From: an uncultured Lachnospiraceae bacterium
Lineage (GTDB): Bacteria; Bacillota_A; Clostridia; Lachnospirales; Lachnospiraceae
Direction of reading: 5' to 3'
Assembly (NCBI GenBank): GCA_947564305.1
Contig: CANOBT010000195.1
Coordinates: 1 to 9,600 of the forward strand
DNA length: 9,600 nucleotides
Shown here piece by piece: positions 1-6,947 of this stretch. How positions within the stretch are numbered: position 1 is the first letter of the stretch; every line of letters starts with the position of its first letter. The translations under genes and the position numbers were made by a program. Below the pieces are notes generated by a model. It saw only the letters and a list, made by a program, of their open reading frames with translations, was not told the DNA's origin and did no database searches.

Positions 1-25
1 ATACAGAATTTCTGCCTGTTTTTCG

Positions 26-148
26 CTATGCCAAAAAGTATACTTTTTGAAATACATCCTTACTATTGCTATACGAATCAATTAAAGGAAATGCAACTTC
101 TATATTTATATTATTTGGTGAATTTTCTTTAGATTTTATAAAAACGGC
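26..148 (-). other. Open stretch without a start codon; possible coding remnant
   Basis: This frame is open for 40 codons on the minus strand, with in-frame stops on both sides. It has no ATG, GTG or TTG near its beginning. The translation looks protein-like towards its end (EVAFPLIDSYSN, then FQKVYFLA) but matches no family I recognise. It lies past the terminator of the DUF3795 gene, so it would need its own promoter, and I see none. It may be the worn 3' end of a lost gene, or chance in AT-rich DNA. Otherwise bases 1-162 show nothing I can name. Confidence 0.15.
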
Positions 149-162
149 TTAATGCTTTTAAA

Positions 163-216
163 CATAAAGAAAGCCAACAGCTTGTGATTACTTACAAGTT
201 GTTGGCTTTCTTTATG
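163..216 (-). terminator. Long hairpin terminator behind the DUF3795 gene
   Basis: Two 23-base arms (163-185 and 194-216) are complementary except at one position and enclose an 8-base loop. The core is GCCAAC/GTTGGC and the outer part of the stem is A/T-rich, giving a T-rich run (TTTCTTTATGTTT) in the minus-strand RNA. It begins 21 bases past the DUF3795 stop codon. The single imperfect pair is a G-U wobble in plus-strand RNA but an A-C mismatch in minus-strand RNA. The element could therefore stop transcription from both sides. Confidence 0.75.
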
Positions 217-237
217 TATCTGATTCTATGATGATTT

Positions 238-510
238 TTACTTGAATCTATCATTTTTATTCCATATTTTGCATTGTTCGATTCTTACGCCATTGTCGCT
301 TTGTTCCATGTCGTAAGCAAAAGCATGAAGCAAAGAACAAACAAAACTATCACATTCTCCACAATGATTTTTCGATTTAGCTTCACAGCAGGATTTGACA
401 GGACAACTATCAGCCCAGAAGGGCTTATCTATTTTTGCGCACCCTTTACACCCTGTTGCCCCTTGGGAACCACATTCACTACATAGTAATCCGCATCTAG
501 ATTCAATCAT
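238..510 (-). CDS. DUF3795-type cysteine-rich small protein
   Basis: A small protein of 90 residues with 12 cysteines and the opening MIESRCGLLCSEC, which I recognise as the DUF3795 pattern. The cysteines form CxxxCxxC, CxxC, CxxxxCC and CxxC groups, which suggests a metal or Fe-S site; the family has no established function to my knowledge. There is no signal peptide or membrane segment, so it is probably cytoplasmic. An in-frame ATG lies five codons upstream (523-525), but the only good ribosome binding site, GGAGG at 519-523, overlaps that ATG. It sits 8 bases before the ATG at 508-510, which I take as the start. A promoter lies just upstream and a strong hairpin just downstream, so it is probably transcribed alone. 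Confidence 0.8.
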   Translation of the reverse strand: MIESRCGLLCSECGSQGATGCKGCAKIDKPFWADSCPVKSCCEAKSKNHCGECDSFVCSLLHAFAYDMEQSDNGVRIEQCKIWNKNDRFK

Positions 511-543
511 ATCATTTTCCTCCATATAGTTTTCTTTAAAAAT

Positions 544-573
544 AGCATAAAAAACATGGCACCTTTATGTCAT
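544..573 (-). promoter_or_regulatory. Candidate sigma-A promoter for the DUF3795 gene
   Basis: Reading the minus strand, ATGACA (568-573, five of six matches to TTGACA) is followed after 18 bases by TATGCT (544-549, four of six matches to TATAAT). It ends 33 bases before the chosen start codon, which leaves a short leader containing the GGAGG site. The region is AT-rich, so a chance match is possible. Confidence 0.4.
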
Positions 574-611
574 ATTCTATTTTTATATCATCTCTTTAAA
601 ATTGTAAATTA

Positions 612-788
612 TCATTTCTTCTTTACTTCAAAAAGGTAGGTGAAAAGATAATCAGCAATAAATGCAACGATTGCATAAAGCACTGTTTTAAATAAAGAGA
701 AGCCTTCTTCCTTTACCAGTGTTACTAAAGTAATCCCTAAAGCCATTGTGATTGCTACCAATATCGCTTTTTGTACTTTTTATTTCAT
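612..788 (-). pseudogene. Broken gene for a small two-helix membrane protein (stop at codon 3)
   Basis: The frame reads ATG AAA TAA and then continues open for 55 codons to a TGA at 612-614. The open part encodes two hydrophobic segments, about codons 8-25 (AILVAITMALGITLVTLV) and 33-53, joined by a charged KEEG loop and ending in EVKKK. That is a typical small membrane protein layout with a Lys-rich tail. A GGAG motif lies upstream of the ATG at a plausible distance. Later possible starts (TTG at codon 10, ATG at codon 15) have no ribosome binding site and would cut into the first helix. I infer that a single substitution, probably AAA to TAA, disabled the gene; a sequencing error would look the same. 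The family is unknown to me. Confidence 0.5.
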
Positions 789-857
789 TTCAATTTTTCT
801 CCGGCAATCACAAAATTATCTATCAATTATAACATTGCCATTTTCATCTAACTGGGA
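785..857 (-). pseudogene. Frameshifted C-terminal remnant of an unknown protein
   Basis: One frame encodes SQLDENGNVIID and then stops. Another frame, entered a few bases on, encodes DNFVIAGEKLK followed by TGA. Dropping one A from the sequence GATAGATAAT joins the two into one continuous, natural-looking protein tail. The TGA (785-787) overlaps the ATG (786-788) of the next broken small gene as ATGA, the usual junction of two coupled genes. I infer the tail end of a gene whose front part is gone, lying directly against the GNAT stop codon. The family is not recognisable from so short a piece. Confidence 0.35.
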
Positions 858-859
858 AT

Positions 860-1306
860 TTATGGATATAAAACAAATTTTTGATTTGGATAACCAAATT
901 CTTCAATAAGTTCTGCTTCTTTGAATCCCAATTTTTTATATAGTGCCCTTGGAGCAATTCCTTTTTCATCATTTTCACGAAATGTTGATACAGAAATATT
1001 TTTACTTCTGTCCAATTCGCTAATGGCTTTTTCCAAAAGGAGAGTACCAATGCCTTGCTTCCTATATTCTGGAGCAACAGCCAAACAGCAAATCATGTTA
1101 TGATTTCGTGAAAACAAAATTACTCCTGCAATCTCACCACCACATTTTATACATAATGCTTGTTTCTTATTCATAAATCTTAACACTGTCTGCGAATGTT
1201 CTTCTATGCTCTCTTCTGTTTCCAGTCCAGGGAAATTCCAACTTACACGTCTGACTAATTTCATCCACTGTTCAATATCAGATGATGTTCCAAATAAAAC
1301 TTCCAT
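860..1306 (-). CDS. GNAT family N-acetyltransferase
   Basis: A 148-residue protein of ordinary single-domain GNAT length, transferring an acetyl group from acetyl-CoA to an amine; the substrate cannot be read from the sequence. The acetyl-CoA binding motif A is clear at about residues 75-90: LAVAPEYRKQGIGTLLL, containing the R-x-x-G-x-G loop (Arg82, Gly85, Gly87). The motif B region ALYKKLGF follows at 121-128, as usual in the family. The frame can be extended to a TTG at 1343-1345, but GGAGGAG (1317-1323) sits 10 bases before the ATG at 1304-1306, which I chose. The protein is cytoplasmic. It follows the membrane protein gene by 47 bases on the same strand and is probably co-transcribed with it. 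Confidence 0.85.
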   Translation of the reverse strand: MEVLFGTSSDIEQWMKLVRRVSWNFPGLETEESIEEHSQTVLRFMNKKQALCIKCGGEIAGVILFSRNHNMICCLAVAPEYRKQGIGTLLLEKAISELDRSKNISVSTFRENDEKGIAPRALYKKLGFKEAELIEEFGYPNQKFVLYP

Positions 1307-1353
1307 AACAAAACTTCTCCTCCAAATTTCCGATTTGTTACTCAATACATTTA

Positions 1354-1896
1354 TTACTTCGTTGACATGGGAACGAATTTTGATGGTTTAGCAGCAAACA
1401 ACAAATATGCTCCACATATCAACTTAGCTGTTGCATCAGCAATACAAATAACAGAAACAGGCATATTTGAGAATATATAACCCAGTGTTGCGATAACTAC
1501 GCATACCGTCCCCAATACCACCATACTCCATCCATGTATAAAGAACCATAAGAAAAAATGGATTGCAGTTGCCATCAACACGCCCAACCATATTTGCCTC
1601 CAATGCCATCCAGGAATAAATGGACCAGCTATGAAAAACATCAATATGAACAATACGGCAATTGAAAAATATATCAACTTAATTTGCTTTTTGGAAATGC
1701 TGCCCTGCGCAAGCCTTTCCCTGACTTTTTTATTTACATTAACACCAAAAAAGCCAGCGTAATAGCCTATCAAAAACACAAATGGATTTACCAAAAACCT
1801 GCCACCAAATATAACAGCTATTATCAGTACAATTCCAATAAGGATCAGCCATAAACCGCATTGCTTTTTATGATTAAATTCTAATATTTCCTTCAT
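1354..1896 (-). CDS. Six-helix integral membrane protein, possibly DUF6609-like
   Basis: A 180-residue, strongly hydrophobic protein. Likely membrane segments lie near residues 14-31, 35-53, 73-95, 101-119, 122-142 and 147-168, with short loops. The segment NKKVRERLAQGSISKKQIK between helices 2 and 3 is strongly basic and should face the cytoplasm. There is no cleavable signal peptide and no catalytic motif that I can see. The opening (KEILEFN, then GLWLILIGIVLI) resembles uncharacterised Firmicute membrane proteins that I associate with DUF6609, but I could not verify this. The start is well supported by GAGGAGGG a few bases before the ATG. It lies between the peptidase-like gene (51-base gap) and the GNAT gene (47-base gap). 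Function unknown. Confidence 0.7.
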   Translation of the reverse strand: MKEILEFNHKKQCGLWLILIGIVLIIAVIFGGRFLVNPFVFLIGYYAGFFGVNVNKKVRERLAQGSISKKQIKLIYFSIAVLFILMFFIAGPFIPGWHWRQIWLGVLMATAIHFFLWFFIHGWSMVVLGTVCVVIATLGYIFSNMPVSVICIADATAKLICGAYLLFAAKPSKFVPMSTK

Positions 1897-1947
1897 TGTA
1901 CCCTCCTCAAAGCCCGATTTTTCTATTTCCCTACAAACACGAAGTTA

Positions 1948-2307
1948 TCAATCAGCATATATTTCCAAAAAAGATGTGATTTTGCCATGTATATACTCGC
2001 CTTCAATTACTCCCAACTCAGGATCATAATACTTATTATCATACAGCAATATCCAATGTGTATATCCTGCGTTCATATGGACTGTTAAAATAGAATACTT
2101 ATAAGGAATAGGATTTTTCTTAGAAATCCGTTTATTCTTTTCTGCATGTCCTATATTATAGAAATCAAGTATTTCTATTAACTGGCCAATACTGGTAGAT
2201 TTGTCTGTTTTCATATCTTTTATTACTTCTTCAACTCTTTTTCCTGCAATCATAGCAATACATGCTTGTCCACATGTTGAAAAAGTAGGCTGCATAATCA
2301 ATTCCAT
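1948..2307 (-). CDS. Stand-alone C39/papain-like cysteine peptidase domain protein
   Basis: A 119-residue protein that is almost entirely one peptidase-like fold. The opening QPTFSTCGQACIAMIAG has the layout of C39 and related bacterial papain-like peptidases: Gln6 for the oxyanion hole, then Cys12 as likely nucleophile. His84 in THWILLYD and Asp95 in YYDPELG match the expected later His and Asp, so a full catalytic set can be proposed. C39 domains usually form the N-terminus of peptide-exporting ABC transporters and cut leaders after a double glycine. Here there is no membrane part and no ATPase domain, and no signal peptide, so it would be cytoplasmic. The substrate is unknown. The start has AGGAGG 8 bases upstream. 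It lies 54 bases downstream of the winged-helix gene on the same strand. Confidence 0.7.
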   Translation of the reverse strand: MELIMQPTFSTCGQACIAMIAGKRVEEVIKDMKTDKSTSIGQLIEILDFYNIGHAEKNKRISKKNPIPYKYSILTVHMNAGYTHWILLYDNKYYDPELGVIEGEYIHGKITSFLEIYAD

Positions 2308-2361
2308 ATATCTTTCCTCCTCACTAACATAGATTTGTTATCAGCTATGCATCTAACGCCC

Positions 2362-2685
2362 TTACTCTTTTGGAATTACAAATTTATAACCAACCCCCCG
2401 CATTGTTATTATATATTCGGGATGTCGCAAATCATTTTCTATTTTTACTCTTAATCCGCGAATTAAACAATAAATAATGTTATCATTTTTTATCACGCTC
2501 TCTTCTCCATACACTTCTTCATAAATTTGCTCTTTTGTCAATACCCATTCCGGATGCCTTGCAAGAAAAAATAATAAATCAAATTCTTTTGGAAAGAGAT
2601 GTCTTTCTTTTCCATCTATAACAACCAACCGACGTCGTGGGTCAATCATGAAATTCTTATATTGAATAACTGGATTACATTTCAT
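2362..2685 (-). CDS. OmpR/PhoB-type winged-helix DNA-binding protein without receiver domain
   Basis: A 107-residue protein consisting only of a Trans_reg_C winged-helix domain. Visible landmarks are the opening strands (FMIDPRRRLVVIDGK), the first helix region FPKEFDLLFFLARHP, the helix TKEQIYEEVYG, the recognition helix at about 68-83 (NDNIIYCLIRGLRVKI) and the wing ending TMRGVGYKF. The phospho-acceptor receiver domain that normally precedes it is absent, and the space upstream is occupied by the GH3 gene. The frame extends to a GTG directly after the GH3 stop, but that start has no ribosome binding site. GGAG at 2694-2697 lies 8 bases before the ATG at 2683-2685, which I chose. It is probably a transcription factor not controlled by phosphorylation; its target is unknown. 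With no visible terminator before it, it may be read through from the glycosidase operon. Confidence 0.8.
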   Translation of the reverse strand: MKCNPVIQYKNFMIDPRRRLVVIDGKERHLFPKEFDLLFFLARHPEWVLTKEQIYEEVYGEESVIKNDNIIYCLIRGLRVKIENDLRHPEYIITMRGVGYKFVIPKE

Positions 2686-2739
2686 CTTCTTAACTCCATC
2701 AAAAAGTCTCCTTTTCACATCTACTATGAAATATTTCAC

Positions 2740-4830
2740 TTAATCCAAGTACAGCCTTATATCTCTGGAAGAACTGCCCACTCTGACACACATATCTTCA
2801 CAGTAGTCCTCCACTCCAATCTTCACAATCTTGCTTTCTCTTGGTTTCAGAGAAACTTTTTCAAATCCCTTTAGCTGTTGTACTGGCATTTTCTCTGTTC
2901 TCTCTTTCGGTGCCAAATAGACCTGTATTATCTCTTTCCCCTCTGCTTCACCTGTATTACAAATCTGACATACCACATAACATTTTCCACTTTCTTTAAG
3001 CAGCTCCGCTTTCTGATATTCGAAAGAAGTATATGACAATCCATGTCCAAAACAAAATTCTGGTTCAATCTGCCAAGTATCCAGGTAACGGTATCCTACA
3101 AAAACACCTTCTGCATAATCTACACTTTCTGTACCTGCAAAATGCCCCCACGCATGCGCAGAACAGTCTTTTACCTTTTTGTAAAAACTCTCCGGTAATT
3201 TCCCCGATGGATTTATTCTTCCAAATATTACCTCAGCAAGAGCCCGCCCTCCTTCCATGCCAGCATACCAATTCCATATGAGGCTGTCTGCGCGATCAAT
3301 CCATCTATTCATCTCCACCGGACTTCCCCCCATCATCACGATTACCATATCCGGCTTCACATCCAGAAGTTCTTCAATCAGCCAGTCCTGGTCATAAGGC
3401 AGCTTCATATCTTTCCTGTCGTTTCCTTCGCAGTCATGTTCATGATTCAATCCCCCGATAAAAATCACCTGCTCAAACCTCTTTGCTTCCATTACAGCCT
3501 CTTCCCGGAGCATCCTGCGATACAATTTTAATTCTCTCTCCTCCTGCTTTACTTCATATATTTCTCCGCCGCCATTTTTCAGGCTGTTCTCCTGCCAGTT
3601 CACATCTGCGGACTCCTCTTTCGGATCCTGACAATATCCTTTTACATAATGTACCTTTGCATTCCCGCCAAGCAGCATTTTAATTCCCATAAGCGGTGTC
3701 ATCTCATACAATGCCTTAATTTCCGCACTTCCGCCGCCCAATGCATGCTGTAGATCTGCATTTTCGCCGATGACCAGAACCTCCTTCGCTTTCTCTGGTG
3801 AAAGCGGCAGCTTGCCTGTATCATTTTTTAAAAGCACTATGGATTCCCTTGCCACATCCAATGCTGCCTGTCGATGTTCCGGTGTATTGTATGTCCCACT
3901 TTTACGATTTCCATCTAACATATGCAGTTTCTTCATCAGCATCAGGATACGCACAACCTTCTCATCAATAACATCCTCAGAAATATTCCCTTTTTCCACA
4001 AGCTTCTTCAAAGGCTCTGCCATATAATATTCATCAAAATTATCTGTAACTGACATCTCAATATCAAGTTGGGAATTAGCAGCTTTTTCCGTATCATGCA
4101 CACCACCCCAGTCAGAAATGACTACACCGTCATAATCCCATTCCTGCCGGAGCACCTGATTCAGCAGAAAATCACTCTGACTACAATGCTCTCCATATAT
4201 CTGGTTATAGGCAGACATAATCGTATAGGAATTTCCCTTTTTTACCGCATCATAAAATGTTGGAAGATAGATTTCCCGAAGGGCCTTTTCATCGACCTTT
4301 ACATCGACCCATAACCTCTGTGTCTCCTGATTATTTGCTGCAAAATGCTTCACACACGCGGCCACATCCCAATTCTGAACGCCCTGTATATAGGGTACCG
4401 CCATTTCTTTGGTTAAGAATGGGTCTTCACTGAAATACTCAAAGTTACGTCCACATAATGGACTTCGTTTGATATTAACCCCAGGTCCCAGAATCACATC
4501 CTTTCCCCGGCCTCTGGCTTCCGCTCCCAGTACTTCTCCTGTGGTTTTGGCAAGTTCTCGGTTCCACGTTGACGCCAGAGCGCTGTTACATGGGAGATAA
4601 GTCACATAATCATCACTATTTCCAACACTTTTCCAACTTGCCGGCTCGAATTCCTGCCGGACGCCCATTGGGCCGTCTGACATGGTCAGAGCCGGAATCC
4701 CCAGTCTTTCCACCGGTGCGGTACGGAATAATTCCGCACCGTGTATCATACCGATTTTCTCCGGCAGTGTGAGACGCCGCATAAGTTCCTCGGCTTCTTT
4801 TCTTAACACTGTTACTTTTTTATCTTTCAT
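2740..4830 (-). CDS. GH3 beta-glucosidase
   Basis: A glycoside hydrolase family 3 enzyme of 696 residues that removes terminal beta-linked glucose from oligosaccharides by a retaining mechanism. The N-terminal barrel shows LTMSDGPMGVR, GRNFEYFSEDP, the KHFAANNQ motif and the nucleophile motif VVISDWGG (Asp240 from the chosen start). The second domain holds CEGNDRKDMKLP, whose Glu468 is the likely acid/base. A fibronectin-III-like C-terminal domain follows (about 605-690). There is no PA14 insert. No signal peptide is present, so it acts in the cytoplasm. The frame extends to a GTG at 4837-4839, but the AAGGAG site abuts that codon and sits 8 bases before the ATG at 4828-4830, which I chose. 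It is the third gene of the operon, where it would trim glucose from the backbone. Some GH3 enzymes are beta-xylosidases or N-acetylglucosaminidases; the context favours glucosidase. Confidence 0.9.
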   Translation of the reverse strand: MKDKKVTVLRKEAEELMRRLTLPEKIGMIHGAELFRTAPVERLGIPALTMSDGPMGVRQEFEPASWKSVGNSDDYVTYLPCNSALASTWNRELAKTTGEVLGAEARGRGKDVILGPGVNIKRSPLCGRNFEYFSEDPFLTKEMAVPYIQGVQNWDVAACVKHFAANNQETQRLWVDVKVDEKALREIYLPTFYDAVKKGNSYTIMSAYNQIYGEHCSQSDFLLNQVLRQEWDYDGVVISDWGGVHDTEKAANSQLDIEMSVTDNFDEYYMAEPLKKLVEKGNISEDVIDEKVVRILMLMKKLHMLDGNRKSGTYNTPEHRQAALDVARESIVLLKNDTGKLPLSPEKAKEVLVIGENADLQHALGGGSAEIKALYEMTPLMGIKMLLGGNAKVHYVKGYCQDPKEESADVNWQENSLKNGGGEIYEVKQEERELKLYRRMLREEAVMEAKRFEQVIFIGGLNHEHDCEGNDRKDMKLPYDQDWLIEELLDVKPDMVIVMMGGSPVEMNRWIDRADSLIWNWYAGMEGGRALAEVIFGRINPSGKLPESFYKKVKDCSAHAWGHFAGTESVDYAEGVFVGYRYLDTWQIEPEFCFGHGLSYTSFEYQKAELLKESGKCYVVCQICNTGEAEGKEIIQVYLAPKERTEKMPVQQLKGFEKVSLKPRESKIVKIGVEDYCEDMCVRVGSSSRDIRLYLD

Positions 4831-4835
4831 ATCTT

Positions 4836-6935
4836 TCACTCCTTAAAAATGGCTGCGGGCAATTTTCGGTATAAAATCGCAACTTCTTTCCCACTAATCT
4901 CCATCTTCTTCCCTGCCTCTGTTTTCAAATTTATCTCTGCTTTTATTTTGGATTCCTTCTTTTTTTCATCCTGGTCTATTCTTTCTGTTAATATCTCTTG
5001 ATATCCATCTGGAAGTCTTACAGATTTTACCTCATCCGTATGATTCAGCAAAAACAGAACCTTTCCTTTCTTTGTATCCCGTACTGCCGCTTCTACTCCT
5101 TCCGGCGTCTTCATAATCTTCCGTACGCCTGCAACGCTGCAGATATCTGACAGCAGCTTACGGTAAAAAGCTCTGTCAGAACGGGTTCCTATATACCATG
5201 CTTTTCCCTCTCCATATTGATTACAGGTGATAACCGGTGTATCTCTATAGAAATCATCTTGATACCGACTAATACATTCCGCCTCTTCCGTATGTATGAT
5301 ATCGCAAAGTATCTGTGCCGGATATTCTGAGCCGTCATACTTAAAATGATTCTCCTCCCCTTCCGGGAGTGCATCCTGTTCTTCCACCCATATTCCAAGA
5401 ATATCTCTTAAACGTCCTGGATATGCACCAATCACCAGATCGCGCTCATCCACAATACCGCTGAAATACGTTGCCACAAAGATCCCGCCGTCTTTGACAT
5501 AACTTCTGATCCTATTATCACAGCCTTCTTTTATCATATATAAAAGAGGGGCTGTCACTACCTTATATCTGCTAAGGTCATCATCTATTCCTATTATATC
5601 TACCGGTATGTTTTGTTCATAAAAAGCCCGGTAATAATCCATGACCGCATCAAGATATTTCATCCGGATACTCGGCCCGGCAGAATACTCCAAAGCCCAC
5701 CAGTTATCCCAATCGAAAATAACCGCCGCCTCTGCAGGTGTTCGTCCGTTCAGAAATACATCTCCCAATAATTCCAGTTCCCTTCCAAGCTTTTCAACCT
5801 CTTTGAAAACTCTAGTATCTTCTCTTCCTGCATGGTCAATGACCGCTCCATGATATTTCTCACATGCGCCGATACTTCTTCGAATCTGAAAAAACTGAAT
5901 CGCATCCGCTCCATGTGCCGCAGCCTGATAACTCAAAAGCCGCATTTCTCCCGGACGCTTCAGCCGATTATAGGGCTGCCAGTTTGTAACGCTTGGAGTC
6001 TGCTCCATCAGCACAAAAGAATCCTGATTCCCAATTCCACGCATCAGATCGTGGTTCAATGCGGTCACTGCCGACTCATCGGAAGGACTTGGGTAACTGT
6101 CCCAGGAAATAAAATCCATGGACTTCCCCCATTTATGATAGTCAAGATTTTTATAGGTCCCCATCAGGTTCGTTGTGACAGGAACTGACGGCATCACTTT
6201 TTTCACTGCATCATATTCCAGCTGAAAACACTCTAACATACTATCCGAATTAAACCTTCTGTAATCTAATGAAATTCCCTGGAATGTCGTCCGGTCTTCG
6301 CCAAACGCATAGAAATGTTCGCTTAACAGATTAGGCAGTACCACCTCGTCCCAGTCATAAAATGTATGTCCCCAGAAAGCAGTATTGAAGCTCCGATTCA
6401 TATTTTCAATTGTTCCATATTTTTTCTTTAGCCATTGCCGGAATGCTTTCTCACAATTTTCGCAATAACATTCTCCGCCAAATTCATTTGAAATATGCCA
6501 TGCTATAATATTGTCAAAATCCTTATACCGTTCTGCAAGCCTTTCTGCAAGACTTACCGCATATTTCCGGTACGTCGGACTATTCGGGCAAGAATTATGG
6601 CGTCCACCGAACTTTCGTTTCATTCCGTTAAATTCTGTCCGAAGGATATCCGGATGGCGTTTTGCCATCCATGCCGGATGTGCACCTGTAGAGGTGGCCA
6701 TACACACCTTCAGTCCATTTTCCCGCACCATCTCCATGATCCGATCCAGCCTGCCAAAATCATAAATATCCTCGGCGGGCTGCAGCGCCGCCCAGCTGAA
6801 CGTATTTAACGTTACAATATTAATATGCGCCTTTTTCATCATACGCATATCTTCCAGCCAGATTTCTTCCGGCCACTGCTCCGGATTATAATCTCCTCCA
6901 TATAGCACTTGTTTTATATTATCTCCATAGGCCAT
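4836..6935 (-). CDS. GH42 beta-galactosidase
   Basis: A 699-residue family 42 glycoside hydrolase, the usual length, removing terminal beta-galactose with retention. The barrel (about 1-390) opens with LYGGDYNPEQWP. The acid/base is Glu151 in WHISNEFGG and the nucleophile is Glu311 in VLMEQTPS. Cys116 together with Cys156, Cys158 and Cys161 (GECYCENCE) matches the four-cysteine zinc site of GH42 enzymes. A trimerisation-type domain (about 400-605) and a small beta C-terminal domain (about 613-690) follow. The C-terminal domain carries a Lys/Glu-rich loop (655-668) that looks longer than usual. There is no signal peptide, so it is cytoplasmic. GGGAG lies 8 bases before the ATG, and the gene starts 12 bases after the alpha-xylosidase stop. 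In this operon it could remove galactose from xyloglucan side chains, but other beta-galactosides cannot be excluded. Confidence 0.92.
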   Translation of the reverse strand: MAYGDNIKQVLYGGDYNPEQWPEEIWLEDMRMMKKAHINIVTLNTFSWAALQPAEDIYDFGRLDRIMEMVRENGLKVCMATSTGAHPAWMAKRHPDILRTEFNGMKRKFGGRHNSCPNSPTYRKYAVSLAERLAERYKDFDNIIAWHISNEFGGECYCENCEKAFRQWLKKKYGTIENMNRSFNTAFWGHTFYDWDEVVLPNLLSEHFYAFGEDRTTFQGISLDYRRFNSDSMLECFQLEYDAVKKVMPSVPVTTNLMGTYKNLDYHKWGKSMDFISWDSYPSPSDESAVTALNHDLMRGIGNQDSFVLMEQTPSVTNWQPYNRLKRPGEMRLLSYQAAAHGADAIQFFQIRRSIGACEKYHGAVIDHAGREDTRVFKEVEKLGRELELLGDVFLNGRTPAEAAVIFDWDNWWALEYSAGPSIRMKYLDAVMDYYRAFYEQNIPVDIIGIDDDLSRYKVVTAPLLYMIKEGCDNRIRSYVKDGGIFVATYFSGIVDERDLVIGAYPGRLRDILGIWVEEQDALPEGEENHFKYDGSEYPAQILCDIIHTEEAECISRYQDDFYRDTPVITCNQYGEGKAWYIGTRSDRAFYRKLLSDICSVAGVRKIMKTPEGVEAAVRDTKKGKVLFLLNHTDEVKSVRLPDGYQEILTERIDQDEKKKESKIKAEINLKTEAGKKMEISGKEVAILYRKLPAAIFKE
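4839..4844 (-). promoter_or_regulatory. Ribosome binding site that sets the GH3 start
   Basis: The minus strand reads AAGGAGTGAAAGATATG. AAGGAG lies 8 bases before the ATG at 4828-4830, and the TGA between them is the stop codon of the GH42 gene. Ribosomes finishing GH42 therefore stop right at the GH3 initiation site, which points to translational coupling. A GTG overlapping the last base of the site cannot use it. Confidence 0.7.
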
Positions 6936-6947
6936 ATGCTTTTCTCC

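Noticed and set aside
844..1077. Minus-strand frame of 77 codons overlapping the GNAT gene
   Set aside because: It is another frame of the GNAT C-terminal half; the GNAT motifs are in the other frame.
1307..1345. TTG start adding 13 residues to the GNAT protein
   Set aside because: The extension runs through the GGAGGAG site that serves the inner ATG.
2686..2739. GTG start adding 18 residues to the winged-helix protein
   Set aside because: There is no ribosome binding site before it, while GGAG stands 8 bases before the inner ATG, and the added residues are not part of the domain.
4831..4839. GTG start giving GH3 three more residues and a GTGA overlap with GH42
   Set aside because: The AAGGAG site adjoins the GTG, too close to use; it is spaced correctly for the ATG at 4828-4830.
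5832..6188. Plus-strand open frame of 118 codons inside the GH42 gene
   Set aside because: It is antisense to the conserved GH42 barrel and shows no recognisable motif.
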